A DNA stretch of 64,000 nucleotides, taken from Ophiodon elongatus. Lineage: Eukaryota > Chordata > Actinopteri > Perciformes > Hexagrammidae. Shown piece by piece: positions 24,301 through 37,654 of the stretch (positions within the stretch are counted from its first letter, which is position 1; each line of letters begins with the position of its first letter). The stretch covers positions 62,001 to 126,000 of the forward strand of contig JACSYO010001698.1 of the NCBI GenBank assembly GCA_016806645.1, given 5' to 3'. Made by a program: the position numbers and the translations under genes. The notes below the pieces were generated by a model that searched no databases, had not been told where the DNA came from, and saw only the letters and a list, made by a program, of their open reading frames with translations.

Positions 24301-27300
24301 ATGTTGAAACATTTAGGGATGTGAATACAGTGAGGAGGTGTGTGGAACATGATGTTGTACTAACAGGTGCAGGTGCGGTTGTACATGCTGCTCTCCTGCG
24401 GATGCCCCCTCAACCTGCACTGGAAGCGATGTTGCCAGAACTCGGGGAACCAGGGGTTTCTCAGGTTGGAGTCAGGCTTTAGGTTCAGGTAATAATCGTC
24501 GAACCAGGTCACATATGCCGACTTTAACTTTATCGTGATTCCACCAGCTGCCTCCCTCTGGTAGCCATCTGTCACGTCGTACCTGTCTGCCCAGCCATCA
24601 CTGGACCGGAGGAGGAGAAAGAGGGAGACACACAAGGTACAGCACGTTGTTAGTTAGAATAAGGATTGGTCTACAATACTTTATATTTTACATGCTTTCT
24701 TCTTTTTGTTTTACTGTTTTTTTGTATTTTTTATTTCCGTCTATGAGTTTTGTTTTTTCTCTAAGGCCATTGATTACATTTTAAAATTAAAATGCTGAGA
24801 TATATAGAAAATGCATACATACAAATAATAAAACAGACGATCACACATTTTCTATAGAATATCTTTCAACTTCTTACACAGAAACCATTTATAGATACTG
24901 TGCATTGAGTACCATTTTAGCATCTTAGTAACTTTTGCTCAATATTGCAACCCACATCAAGATTTGACAGTTGATTGAGCACTGTCACCTCAGCAAAACA
25001 TGTTATTGTCTGTTATTTGTAAGGAACCGGTAAGCCTGACACAAAAAATAAAAAGGCAGAAATTCTATTGTCCATTACAAGGGAGACCTCTCTGTAACAT
25101 TTGTCCTCATATTTCATACTAAAGTACATTGCAGCTTTCAGGTTATGACGTTGCTGAAGAATAGCTCCCACCCCTAACCGACACTATCCTTATGTACTGG
25201 GGTTCTTCTATACTTAGCCTGTAACCTGGTTCACAATTACACCTGATGAAACTGGTTTCATCAACAGAAGAATAACAGGGTGGCTGACATCTTGAAATAG
25301 CCCATCTCAGCATTCCAGGATGCAAATGTTACAGAAATACCCTAAATAAAATCAGCTAGTTGAGGCAAAATATCTCAGAAATCAAGGTTTTAACTAAATA
25401 GCGGATTAGGGTACAACAGGTTACCATATGTAGTCTATGATGTTTCAATAAAGAGGTCCATGATAGCAGTGCATTTTCAATGTAGCCTGCTGTAAAAAGC
25501 TTTAGTTAATGCTTTTGCACCAGTGTTCCACAGATTGAAAGAGACAGGTGGTGTGTCGCAAAATGAACTTAATGACTGCTCTGCAGAGAGTTACAGTAAA
25601 ATGTAATATTTATTATGATGACTCAGATGTACCAACACAAGACTCACTGGGTGATAAAAATAAAAAGTATTTGCTCACATATCCATGTGAAGAGAATTGT
25701 GAAGCGTCTTTTTAAAAGTATGTTCATGTGGAAAGATAACTTGAAATAGCCATCAAGGGATCAAAGGTTGATGGTGCTGGCAGGACTTGGCCATGCCGTT
25801 TTGTGTTGTATTATTTTATATGTACTATTTCCATGATCACATATTTTTATTTGCAAAGTGTGTGTCCATTAATAAGATCTCTATAGGCTAATTAGCTGTG
25901 TCTCCAAATTCATTGGGATACACTTATAATGAGGAGCATACTGATTTACTTGACTTTGACAACCCTAGAAGCAAATATGTCAGTGAAAATACGAGCATAT
26001 TTTGATTTATAACTTGAACATGTTACGTAAATGATTCATTATTTGTTTCATTCTACAGAAAGGCAGTTTGGTACAACAGCTTCTGACTATAATTACAAAA
26101 GATACCTGATGCTCTGTAAACTTTAAACACCAGACATACACCTTCAGACTGCAGCGTCTGTAGACACATCTGATGTGCTATTTATTCAAAAACACTGTGG
26201 GTTTGGCCTAAATAAGCTTTCTTGTCAGTGAACTGTTTAAAAAGGTTTTTACTCCGTCTATTATCATCCCTCCCACGAGATGCTTGTCTACGATCAACAA
26301 AGACAGTAAGCTGATGATTACACCTCCACACACGTGCATACATGGGAACACTCATACCTTGCTGACACAAAGAAATGCACCCATCTCCTTCTGACTGGCA
26401 AAAAAAGCAAAGGAAGTAATTTTTTAAAACTTTGCTAACCAAGCTCCAGTTACACAACAGTAGTGTGGGTGTTTTTTATGATGCCTGGATCTCTAGGTGA
26501 GGTAGGAGATCATTTTATAACACATCCTTAGAGAAGCGAGCACAGAAATGGTACACTGGTAAAAAAAAGAAAGAAATGGATATGAAAAGCATGGATGGCT
26601 TTGACTCTGGATAGTTTGAATCACTCTTGAACGAGAGCTCTGAAACCCACACAACGACCTTGAAGGGCAATATGCTGTATGCAGCGTGTTGCTACACCAC
26701 CTACAAGCTTGAAGACACACACAAGTGTGTGCTCACACATACACACACACGTTGTGCTATTATTTCACCTCATACAACACAATACTGGTCAACTTTCCAG
26801 CCAGATCTTTTCTGAGTGGATACTTTGCTTGGTAGTGGTACGAACTGGAAGTGGTACTGAGGCTGGAAATGTGTCCATTTCTAAAATTAAACTGAACAAG
26901 ATGTAAAAGACAAAGTGAAACAGCTGCCTGAAGCAATGGCGTCAATTTAATTTAAACATAGTATAGTTTAGTACAGTATAGCACGTCAAAAAATGTCATT
27001 AAAAAGCCTGAGTACAGTATATCATAAGAAAGATAGTCATAGTATGGTATGCCATAAAACGTAATAAAAAAAGTATAATTTGCCTTGAAAAAGTCACAGC
27101 CGCTTTCCTAAGCTTTTCAGAACACACGCAGTGACACAAAACTGCCGGTCAGAGGACAGATGCCATATTGTAGTCCAAACTTTTAACAAATCAAAATAAC
27201 TGTAGCATACATGGCCTATGGACCCTCAGAAAATGCTAAAACATGCACATGTGACTCAAAGCAACCAATGCTTATATGACTTAATTCTCAAAATATTACA

Positions 27301-30300
27301 ACTTTTTCATTGTTCTTTTCCTAAGACTACTCCATTGACAAGGATCAATGGAATAAGGATCAATGGAGATTATTTTGAATTGAATTAGCTGATATGTGGA
27401 TAGGATGGATAAGAGTTAAGCATAACAAAATTCAACCTGCTGCCTCAAATTGATAGAAAATGTCCAATTGATAAATTTGAAATAATTTGAAACATTATAG
27501 CAAGACAAACCCAGGATGTGACAAATGGATTAAACTCTAATGAAAAACATTATTGAAGACAAATCCATAGCTGTTGGCAGTGGACAGCTTAGCTTAGTTT
27601 ACAAATAAGTCAGTAACTACAAACTTTTGAACTGAACTGAACTGGACGGGATCATTCGAATCAGCAAAGTGCTTCCTGATTTACACCTCTTAACATACAG
27701 TGTATCAAAAAAACATGTTGGACCAGTTCAACTTTTTGACCTGATGGTAGGGCTGAAAAGTAAAGGGATCACCAAAGTTACTCAAATTCATCTTACGTGT
27801 GGCATAAATGTGTGTCAAATTTAATGGCAATATTTCCTACAGTGCAGATATTTCACTCAAAACCACGTTTCAGCTTCATTCATTCAGAGAAAAAGTGTAA
27901 CCAATCCAAGAGTTGGCTAAAAACAGAGAGGGACCGTACTTGTGTGACGTTTGCCCCCAATTTTGAGGAGTAAACCATAACTCTATAATGTTCAAATAAT
28001 GTGCTGAAGATAGTTCAAAATTATCTTCAGCAATGGCTAAGAAACAGCAAAAAAAAATATATATATATATTATCTGCACATTATCTGCTCCTTCAGTCTC
28101 TCTCTTTCTAGAAATGTAACTTAAGTATGAATGCACTGCGCACACACACAAAGACCTGGTGACAAACCCTCCAGGCTAACATCAAAAGGATAGTTTATGA
28201 AGGTAACACTAATAACAAGAAAGGCAGTGGAGGCAACAAAAATAGATCAGAAACATGATGTTGAACCATGCTTATTTATGATCTTATCAAAAGTGACACA
28301 ATTTGCCACCTGAATAGTGCATCTCATCTCATATCTAATCACCAACAAAGCAGAACAGCAAGGAGAAAAATCTTAACAAATTAACTATAATCTTCAATAA
28401 AGAACAGATGACAACTGTCTGGATGCTGTGTGGTAATATGAATGAGAGAGCGTGGTGTTTTGCAATATGTAGTTCAAGGTTATTTTATGTTTCCTGCTGT
28501 CAGATTTGAGCGACAGCCTACATACGTGGCTCCTAATGAGGAAAGGCATTTATAGAACACGAGGGACAAGAGTGAGCTAGAGAGCTAACCCTTAAAATAA
28601 AACACGTTATTCTCGGAGAGAGTGAAACCTCCTGCTAAATCAACCCCCTCTTTCACGCAAATTCTTTTTCCCCTTGTGTTTTTAATTGCATATTGTCTCT
28701 CCTACACTGTACGCCCAGTCTTCATACGCCTTATATGGCGACTTTATTTGACTCCCAGCTCTAGCTCTTTTTTGTTGTACTGTTGGGATAATGACAATAA
28801 CAATATTAAACTATTTAATATTGATTTATGATTATTTTACTGCATTTCTCTATAGGGATTGTAGGACTGAAGGATGGTCTTACAAACAACACACTGCTGA
28901 TCCAGGAAAACATCAGCATACATGAATCATATTTGGAATGGTAAATAAAAACAAAGCAGGCTTGGTTAGCCTTTCTTAATTATAGCAACAGGTGCATCAA
29001 TACCAACCGAATATAAAAGTAATATAAAGTACCAAATACAATTTGAAGATAAATATACATTTGCATATTACTAGTGTGATACAAGTCTGTGGCACAGTGT
29101 CATGTAATCACAAACAAGTTCATTAAAAATACCTTGACATTCCCAGACCAACATGAAGTTGATGGATGCGATGAAGATGATACTAAGGATGATGATGAGA
29201 GGACGAAGATGGCCCCAGTGAAAACAAACACATCTGGTCTGATGATGCTGGACATGAAAAGAGTCTGGATTGGAAATTAACACTAAAAAAACCTGAAACA
29301 CAAAAACTCCAGTCACTTCTTTTAGCCTCTAATAAAAGCAAAAAAACGTCCATGGGTATGAAATACAGTCATAAATTCTGCATACTACAATACTTCACTT
29401 ACCTTCCAACCAGCAAAAACTCTCCCACCAGACGCTGTCGTCTCATGGCCATCAATATGCCTCGAACCGTCATGCCCTCACAAAAACAGGCCACAACCCT
29501 GGCTTTGGGCAAGTGGGCTCGTAGCTTCTGCAGTAGCTTATCAAAGCTCTGTTCCCCAGCGTTGCTGTATATCTTATCAGAGTGGGCAATGCAGATCCCC
29601 TCCTTTGCTGCCATGTCTTTAAATGCTTCCATACCACTCTCACCATAATTACCTATGGAAGGGAATACATGAATACAAGTAATGGTGTTCATATTCACTG
29701 CACACACAAAATCTGAGATTTGTTACCTAATTAAAGCAATCAAACCACCAGGATTCTTTAAAAAAGCAGTTTAGATATTTGGAAGTTGCTTTTTTTTTAT
29801 TTTTTGCATTGTAAAAAAATCCTCCCCTTCTATTCCAGTATACTTCTTTCACAGTGCTATGTTCTGTAAACATGTATGCTTGTTTATGTTTTTTGTTTTT
29901 GTGCTCCCCACTCTTTCACTCTTCCACAAATGCTTTTTTGTGTATTTTGTGAGACACACACAGGCGAACGCAAACACAGGGGACACGATCAAATACACTG
30001 GTGTCATGCCAGCACAACACTTGGGAATCTAGTAAATTTGTCCCCATTATGGCAGCTGTCAGGGGTTACATTCTCCTGTTTTTGCTGGAAATGAGGTCAT
30101 CTTCTTTCTGTTGCTAAGCAAGTGTACTATCACTCTGGGCATGACACCGTTTGAGGCATCCTTCTCATTAATACTACGAGTACATTTTACTCCCATATGT
30201 GGCATGCCTGCTTGAGTGGTAACATTTTTTTTTGGTTTAACTGTATTTTCACCTCGATTCAACTCTGTTAATGTGGCTGATGATGTTGCCATTTCAGTTT

Positions 30301-33300
30301 GAATTATAATTATTTTGTTTTCTTCTTTGATATTTTCTCCCTTTTAAGGCCTAAGCCTTTTTTAACCTTCTATGCGGTCAACATTGTAAATAGGAACAAG
30401 TTTGTTGTCTACAGGTATAGGCAAAATGTAATGCAAAATAAGATGAGCGGTATAGTGTTTGATAACTCCAACCATAACCATTGGGGATTCTAGCAACTGC
30501 AACATAAACCTTCAAACTAGGGCTTGTCTTACAATGAGAGCTACTTATGACGTGAGCTTTTATCCTGAAAGAGAATATTTGGCATGCAAAAGACCTTTTT
30601 TTAAATCCTCCTCAACAGCAGTTTGGTATCTATATGGAATAAACTGGAATGATCCAGTCAGGATTTAGCACTCATTCCTGTGGGATTTATTTCATAAACA
30701 TATGGCCTTGAGACATTAAGAGGTTAAAAAAAGAAGTAGTAAATTGAGCGAATTATGAGCGTATGAAATATTTTGATATTTCATATTGACAATGATGCCA
30801 ATATGATGTATTTTGTTTCTGAATAGATGGGATGAGTGATTCAAGGGCTGTGTGTCGATATTGCCTAGATGTCGACAGCAGGGGGTGGGGTTGCTTTGAG
30901 TTAAGAATTGGTGATCAGCCTTATCTGCACTACAAAATATCATAGATTCACTTGTGGTGATAAAAAAAGAAAATGTTCTTTTGTATTGTAATCATCCATC
31001 ACACTGTCCTTAAAGGACAACAATTGAGATGCAACTTTATCTGTCTCTAAAAGCATACTTTTTACTGAATCAAAAAGTAACATATATATAAGACAATTTT
31101 TAATCTGATAATAAGTAACTGTTTGGCTTAAGCATTATTGAAATCAGTGGACAGAGCACCGTGATACCCAGAGAGTTCTAAGCCCTTGGCAGATGTTCCC
31201 TGCTTAAGCTGAAGCTTTGCCAATGATGAACATAATTACAGAGAATATATAATCAGAGCTAATTTCACATGGATTTCATATTCATCCCATATATAAATTG
31301 GCCTCCACTGTACAGTAGAAACAACAAGTAGCACAGTATGCGTGGCACTGGCCACAATAATGCGGATACATTGTTTCTCCATTTCTGGCCCACTATAGAG
31401 ATTATTCTGAACTTCACATTGTATAAGACTACAAAAGATTGAACAGATTCAACTAACATACAGGCAACTCATGAGCGTAAATACCATAAATGTTGTTTAA
31501 TCCATGTGTCAATAATGATGGGATTGGGAGATGAAAGGAGAATGATAGAAATGTCAAAAGAAATACACAGTCTTACCCTCTGTGTGAATTGCAGACACGA
31601 AGCTCCAGTTGTATTTCTTGACGATGTCCACCATGGCTTTGGCCTGTTGCATATCTGATGGAACCACCCTCATGAAATATTTAAACAGGCTCTGTTGGAA
31701 GGAATTTACATGTTCACATGTCTGGCAGTATACTTGACAGCATGTCTACCAGTTACACATGCATCTATAATAACCCCTATTACAAAGCCCATTCCATGTT
31801 AACTCATTGTCCATTGACTTCAAGATAATGTTTACAGCAAAGGACAATATTTTAGCAGGATATACTGCATACCAATCTGGTATACACATGCTGTCTTGTT
31901 TTAGATTCTTTAATATATTCTATCTGACCTTCAATCACCAGCTTTCCTTCTTTTATAATGTGAAAATCGTCCTTGAGATAGGCAATCTGCTTTTGTCGTT
32001 GTCATGGCTACATTATCATCATAATACAACATAGTTGCAAGTCAGGTTACTTTGTGAAGTCTACACTGAACTTAAAAATGTAAAAAGCTGACCTAAAGTA
32101 TCTTCAAGATGATTTAAATATTAAAAACCTCAACCCAGTAACTGCCCAGAAATAATCAAAAATCAATGTTTGATATTTTTGCGTGTGATTCAATGTGAAG
32201 GTTTAAAATTTTTCTCAAACTTTGATGTCATGGTTTTTGTTAATTGGTCTTACCTTATCACTGAGATCCATGCTGGTGGCTGAGTAAGCTATCTGTGGGA
32301 TGTTGAAGAGCTGGAGGAGGTTTTGCACCTGGATGGCCACAGAGCTGGATCCTGGTCCAATCAGTCCCACAATGGGCTTCTTCGCCTGCAGCAACAGGCT
32401 CCCTGCCTCGGCAGTACACTTGCCCTGGCTCTCCTCCTCTTCGTTGGACACCAGTGTGTCCCGAATGAACTCAATGCTCTGCTCCAGCGCCACTGCAGAG
32501 TGCCAGCACGAGTCCCTGGTATAGACAGATGGAGTTCAGTGTTGTTTAGGCAAGCAGGATGGGGAATAGGAAGATCGCTTGGAGAAGCCAGTTGGATGCT
32601 TTTTAAGAACATAGTCTGCACCTCATGCTTTTAAAAAAAAGAAAACATTTAATTTTTAGAGCAGTGAGAAATCTGCAATCCAAAGTTCAGTCAAAGCTAA
32701 TATCAGCTTTCAGCAGTCTGAGTCAGTCAAATCAATCTTCCAAATTGTATTCTTTTTAGGACACATTTCTCTTTCTTTTTTCTTTGCTGAGCTGCAATGG
32801 TGAGATACTTCCTCACATGTAGGTCAACATCAAATCAACCATCAATCAGCCTCATATTGGCTTCAGCTGAACTTTGCAATTATTTTTGTGCCGTGGATTC
32901 TGTCCCTCATTTTTCACAGTGTAGTTGCACTTGGAACGTTCACTCTCACATCCCTTATGGAGAAGAGGAATGATTGAGGCAACCAACGCCTTCAACATTC
33001 ATATAACATTTCAGTGCTGTACTTGAAATAATCTTAACATATCCTTTACATTCAAGGAAATATCTCCAACCTGTTGACTTTTTTTCAACAGGTTGGAGAG
33101 GTTGGAGAATAACCTAATTCCTGCAGCCACTGTTCACCTGTCTGCCAGCCAGCCCTCTTCAGTTACCGACACTCTCCCTGGATGTTTGCCTGCTCTCTCA
33201 AGGTTAATACTTTACAGAACGATACTTAAAAATCCTTGTTTTAGACAGAGATTGAACATTCAACACAAATTAAGAAATATCAATTTCCGTTACATTTTGC

Positions 33301-34328
33301 ATTGCTAACTTTGAAAATAAAATCCAGATGTGTCATTTTAAATTCTTTTTTAGTTTTTTTGTTTTAGAGACCCTTTACCTTCCTTCACTGATTGAAAATT
33401 AAATGAAAATTGGCAATTATTGCCATTGCCTGAGTTGCCGCATCGCTCTTAACATTGCATGTCGTAAAAAGCAGAATTCAAACAATGCTGCTTAATTTCT
33501 GATGATCATCCACTAACTTAAATAACTAACATCTCTGCTAGATTCAGGCAGTTGTTCTGGTTTGTGAGCCTGGTAAGTGATTTGATCCCTGCCTACAAAT
33601 GGTATTATAAAAGAATAACAGTTTTATGCTGAACCTCTGGGTATTATCCCATCCCTTCTGTGATATATTGTATGTTTAAATTTTCAGCTTTGTGAAGATT
33701 GCTATCTTAGTCTTGCTTTTCTGTGTAATATGTACTTTGTTGTCCTTCTAGTCTCTCTCTCTCAGACAAATGTATCAAAATGATTTATTGTGTCAACACA
33801 TGGTCCTCTCATAATGCAACAGTATAGGGCCTTAACAACAACAACATCAGAATGTTTGTGTATGGTTTCTGACCTGATCTCGCAGCCCAAGGTGATATTC
33901 GGGAGAATAGCGGGGTCTGCGTTGATTCGATCCAGAGTGTGCATCATGGCCTCCACTCTCTGGATCCCATACTGCTCACGCACTGCACCACACTTTCGCT
34001 CATGGACCTGAAAAAAATGTTGCACAACTGAGATTACTAACATGTATTATACACAGGTGGAAAAAATGAGCACATACACAGAAACACACAGAGCATGTAC
34101 CTTGTCTGCAGGTGGTTGATGGTGGACGGAGAACAGAGCTCCTATAATGATGTCACCAGGGATGTGTGTCAAAACCCTTCTCTCAGTGTTCTGAGCATTG
34201 ACCCCACCCTGGTCTTTCAGGCCCAGCCAGTTCATATCAGCTCCCAGTAACACACTCACTGCTACCAGCCTCACAAATAACCCTAATCTATTTCCCATCC
34301 CTGTGTTCTTCCTTGCACCTCCTGCCAT
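16601..34328 (-). CDS. grm5: Metabotropic glutamate receptor 5
   Basis: Seventeen coding exons on the minus strand: 34101-34328, 33874-34007, 32254-32515, 31577-31691, 29403-29652, 24365-24600, 24122-24243, 23913-24037, 23645-23813, 21180-21306, 20355-20472, 20036-20222, 19193-19351, 18972-19097, 18610-18792, 18318-18487 and 16601-17480. They total 3591 nt (1196 aa), close to human mGluR5. All introns are GT-AG. Order: signal peptide (about residues 12-34), Venus-flytrap glutamate domain with IGPGSSSVAIQVQNLL and AYSATSMDLSD, cysteine-rich domain (SCCWTCTPCKENE, about 530-590), seven transmembrane helices (about 590-847) and a long cytoplasmic tail. The tail has the Homer site TPPSPFRD and ends in the PDZ ligand SSSSL. 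NQTAIIKPF and RFTANISELN mark mGluR5 rather than mGluR1. It couples through Gq to PLC and calcium. The helix region is split over five exons, and a (TG)n tract abuts the 21306 acceptor. Divergent from tyr, as in mammals. Confidence 0.95.
17772..17918 (-). other. candidate cassette exon in last grm5 intron (mGluR5b-like)
   Basis: The last intron (17481-18317) contains a 102-codon open frame on the grm5 strand. A segment bounded by an AG before 17918 and a GTTAAGT donor after 17772 is 147 nt long and phase 2-2, so it could be included without shifting grm5. A shorter version from 17870 (99 nt, 33 codons) is near the 32-residue insert of mammalian mGluR5b, at the same position just before SSNGKSVTW. 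It reads REKLKKKSELN, loosely like DRRLAQHKSEI of the mammalian insert. Both acceptors lack a good pyrimidine tract. It is excluded from the main CDS. Confidence 0.4.
21307..21382. repeat. (CA)n microsatellite at grm5 exon 10 acceptor
   Basis: About 72 bp of CA on the plus strand, which is (TG)n in the grm5 transcript. It ends only about 4 nt before the 3' splice site of the exon starting at 21306, so it replaces the usual pyrimidine tract. Confidence 0.95.
21395..22475 (+). mobile_element. LINE fragment (L2/CR1-like reverse transcriptase), decayed
   Basis: On the plus strand the sequence reads NNYRPVSLLPFLSK, then LLDLSAAFDTVNH, GVPQGSVLGPLLF and SYADDTQL, which are reverse transcriptase motifs. 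The reading frame shifts near 21725, and the region after LLFLPGKGSP jumps to the terminal SLSWLQNGG segment, so the middle is deleted. The 3' end has the fish LINE tail word TTGGATAAAAGCGTCTGCTA near 22430. It lies antisense inside the grm5 intron 21307-23644, next to the CA microsatellite. The 5' end is truncated; the copy is non-functional. Confidence 0.85.
22740..22870 (+). repeat. interspersed repeat fragment
   Basis: The words GGTGCTCCAGTTTCCTCTC and AGACATGCAGGTCAGGAGA match a repeat I recall as dispersed in fish genomes. The family and boundaries are uncertain. It lies in the same grm5 intron as the LINE fragment. Confidence 0.4.
24601..29402 (-). other. large grm5 intron, 4.8 kb
   Basis: This intron sits between the exon ending at 29403 and the exon starting at 24600. 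It is AT-rich non-coding sequence with a dispersed CATAGTATGGTATG-type motif near 26960-27085. No internal gene, RNA or complete transposon was recognised. Confidence 0.6.
33063..33099. repeat. perfect 15-bp inverted repeat with 7-nt loop
   Basis: The arms 33063-33077 and 33085-33099 are exact reverse complements around CTTTTTT, in the grm5 intron 32516-33873. Confidence 0.9.
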
Positions 34329-34412
34329 CCTCTGTCCTCTTAGAGCTGATGTTCAGATGAATGTGCTGTCTTTGGCATGGTGCTTGTAGTGCCTCGGGTA
34401 AGCTTTGGATTC

Positions 34413-35280
34413 CTGAAGAAAAGGATAGGGATTGGTAGTAAATGAGCTCAGTCATAAAAGAAAGTCATGATTTCTGGAAATAGACATTGCTGTTTAGTTT
34501 TTTCAAATATATATATTTTTTGGGCACCTTAAGCACCAAAAGCCGAGTGTCATGTTGTCCCCATTGTATTCGAGAAAGGGCAGACATCTCTACGGACGAT
34601 ATCTCCAAAACTAGGCTTACTCACAACAAAATAATCTAGATTGATAAATAACACTTCAGGTAAGAGGAAACATGTTTTATTTTGATATGAACTGTCCCTT
34701 TAAGTACAGTTATCGTATGGAACAAAGAAAAGTAGGTTTGGCTATTTATTCACAAATCACAGCTTATATAAACTTTTCCATTCATACAGCCCTCCCCAAA
34801 AATGTCATCAAGTGGCTGTCCATGGTGCTGAAATTATGTTGGCAGTGCATCGTGCAACAACAACAAAAAAACCTGACATTTAGGCGTGTGGTTAAATAAA
34901 GAATTAACAACCTGCGTAAAACTCAATCTCAATTAATTAATGGTGCGACCAGCATACCCAAACTATACAGACAACTTCAGCCTACCTGTTTTCTGCCAGC
35001 AGCCTTGCAGATGCCATTCCTGTTGAGACCGTTTCCATCACAGAAGAGCAATAAGAAACGCGTTGCAGGTTTCTGCTCAAGCTGAGCCTGCCGCCTGGTT
35101 ACAGGAAACTGCAAATAGCAGCAGATAATATAGCCCGTTATTGGAACATGTTTGACTTACTGACGCACACGGCGCCCCCCTCCTTCTCCACCTCCTCCTC
35201 CTCCTACTCCAAAACAGTGGAGAGCATGGAGCATCAACAGTGACTAAATGAGCATCGCTGTAGGAAGCCATGGGAGGCGA
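34413..35280 (-). other. probable grm5 5' UTR intron, first exon and promoter
   Basis: On the minus strand a CTTCAG acceptor precedes 34412, so the first coding exon probably begins there with an 84-nt 5' UTR. Upstream, an ACAG|GTAGG donor ends a putative non-coding exon at 34986, which may extend to about 35.27 kb in a C/T-rich tract on the plus strand. Bases about 34520-34702 look like a MITE fragment ending GAACTGTCCCTTTAAG. No transcript data support this. Confidence 0.45.
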
Positions 35281-36952
35281 ACGTTAAGAATTCACATCCT
35301 TAACGAATACAAGTTAAAGCACCAATAGTTGCGGGGTTTTTTTTTATGGAACGTGATTATCGGCGATTCGCCAACACTCAATTAGTAAGGCGGGTTTCTC
35401 GTTCTCTTCAACTTTAAGTTATTGATGACCCCAATCCCTCTCGTGTTCACCATTTTAGTGTGACTCTGGTAACCGACTCGAAATGGCCAATTAATAATTA
35501 ATCAGACACTGAAACGAGATGATTCCCTTCAACTGGAAAGTTACATTTAACATCCAGTTTCCAGAGTTCCTCTCCTGTCACTTTCAAGTACCTTTGACAA
35601 AGATTCAAACAGTGGCCATATAATCCAATATCTATGAATGGCTTTTGTGGATGACCTTCTTGTGCTTGAGGTCAGTTTGACTCCATTCACAGTTTGAAAT
35701 GATCTTTTTTATATTCTCCATGATGCTTCATGACTTTTCAATATTCGGTTTGTCATAAAGTCTCTTCAGAGAGACATGATTGGGGTTCTTCTGAGTTGGA
35801 TGGAAAACGATAGTGTCTAGGACAGAAAAGATAATTTAGTGCACTTCCACTGCAGCTCTTTCCCTCTCTTGCCTTCGGTCAGAATGACTCCAAACATAAC
35901 TAAAGGTCTGTCTTGTATTAGACAAAGTGTATTTCTCAACCACTTCAATAGCCTGTTTCTTTACAAATCATCATGAGACCCAGTTTTTTAATCAAAGTCA
36001 TTTAAACGCCAAAATAGTCAGTGTTACAAAACCAAAAGGACAGGGGAGAATCTGCTAAAGAGGTAAATTATGAATAGGTGAGACACAAAGTATTCTCTCA
36101 AACTAACAAAAAAAGTAAATTATAAAATAATGTTTTGTGACACTTGGCTTCATCTGTAGTAGAAAACTAGGACAGAATCTGAACATAATTAAGCACACTA
36201 TTAACATGTAGCTTCAGCAAGGTGACAACAGTGAGTGACACATGCAGTATCTTGATTTGATACCACTAACTAACAAATCATGACCAGGTTTGGAAATGCG
36301 GTGAACATTACAGTCACAGTTAATTGACACAGGGAGAATGAACAATGTGAATGTTTTGTAGGCTAAGAAGTGTGACATATATTCAATAACATCAATCTTT
36401 TCAGAGAATGTTTGGAAAGTGTAATCAAAGGGAGGTCAAATATGTGATTGAAGACATTTCTACATGGGGATTCATTACCAAGAGCCAAATGAATTAATTT
36501 CTGCATGCAAAAGTCTGGTTTGTTTTGTTGCCTGTGGAGACAGAGAAAGTGAAGGTAGCCCTGGTGAGCGGTCATTTCGAGAGAGATGGGTATTGGAAGT
36601 AGTCGCATGGCGCCATCTGGTGGGGATTTTTTTGCTGTTATGGACGTTCCTGCTCTCTAAATATCACTTTCAAAGAGTTGCATAAACATCAGACCAAAGG
36701 TTTAGCTGACGGAACACAGTCGCCATGGTCTTAGGTGTAGAAAACCATGTGAGCAAGTAGTACAGAGCTCAAAAGTCATCAAAGTTTTCTTCTCAGAAAA
36801 CATACACATTCCATCACCACATACTTGCCTTAGGCAATGACTTGATTTTATAATACTTTGCTTCTCTTGTTCTCAGTGAATCCTTTCTTTTAGGTCCCTG
36901 CATTAGTTTGCACTGAAGGTAATAAATTATGGTGTTGTCGGGGTCATATGAT

Positions 36953-36985
<33 letters not shown>

Positions 36986-36986
36986 G

Positions 36987-37048
<62 letters not shown>

Positions 37049-37654
37049 ACAACTTCCACTAACATAACTTTTTTATAAGATTAGACTTTTATTTTTTGTC
37101 AAATGTGCAATTAAAACAACATTTTTTCATATACATATTTTTTTTTCAAAGTGTTTAAAAAGCTATTTGAATTCAAACTAGGGATGATTATTCATCAGCC
37201 TAGTTGACTGCAGTGTGTAAATATGTTGGCTGTAAGAATATAATTGTTAATTTGTGGATGGCCACTGGTGATTTGCCTTATTTCTCTCCTCATCCTCTCC
37301 CCCTCTCTCACTCTGTGGTTCCAGTGTTGACATGATGATTTAATTCCAAGAATAACAGTTTACTTTATTTGAGGCATTATGTGTGTGTGGAGACAGTCCT
37401 GTTCTAAAAGGACTTGACTAGAAAGCACACCGCAAACCCAGCAGAAAATCACTGTAAAATAATTGTAACTACACAATATGGGCTTATAGTGGGGTATACT
37501 ATACCTCAGTTGTCGGTATAGGCCTTCATATGCCTCTATATGACTGTCAAGGACTCTTGTTTTGAGTGATATATTTTAGTTGTATCATTATATAATTTAA
37601 GTGGTAAGTGGACATTTAACTTTTATTAGGCCTCCAAATAGCCTAGGCCACTAC
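35280..37654. other. grm5-tyr intergenic region
   Basis: Divergent spacer between grm5 and tyr. It contains a CA microsatellite (about 36953-37044) and a short GCGCCATCTGGTGG word near 36609. No coding sequence was recognised. Any distal regulatory elements of tyr or grm5 would be expected here, but none can be named from sequence alone. Confidence 0.5.
36953..37044. repeat. (CA)n microsatellite
   Basis: About 92 bp of CA with CG interruptions in the grm5-tyr spacer. Confidence 0.95.
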
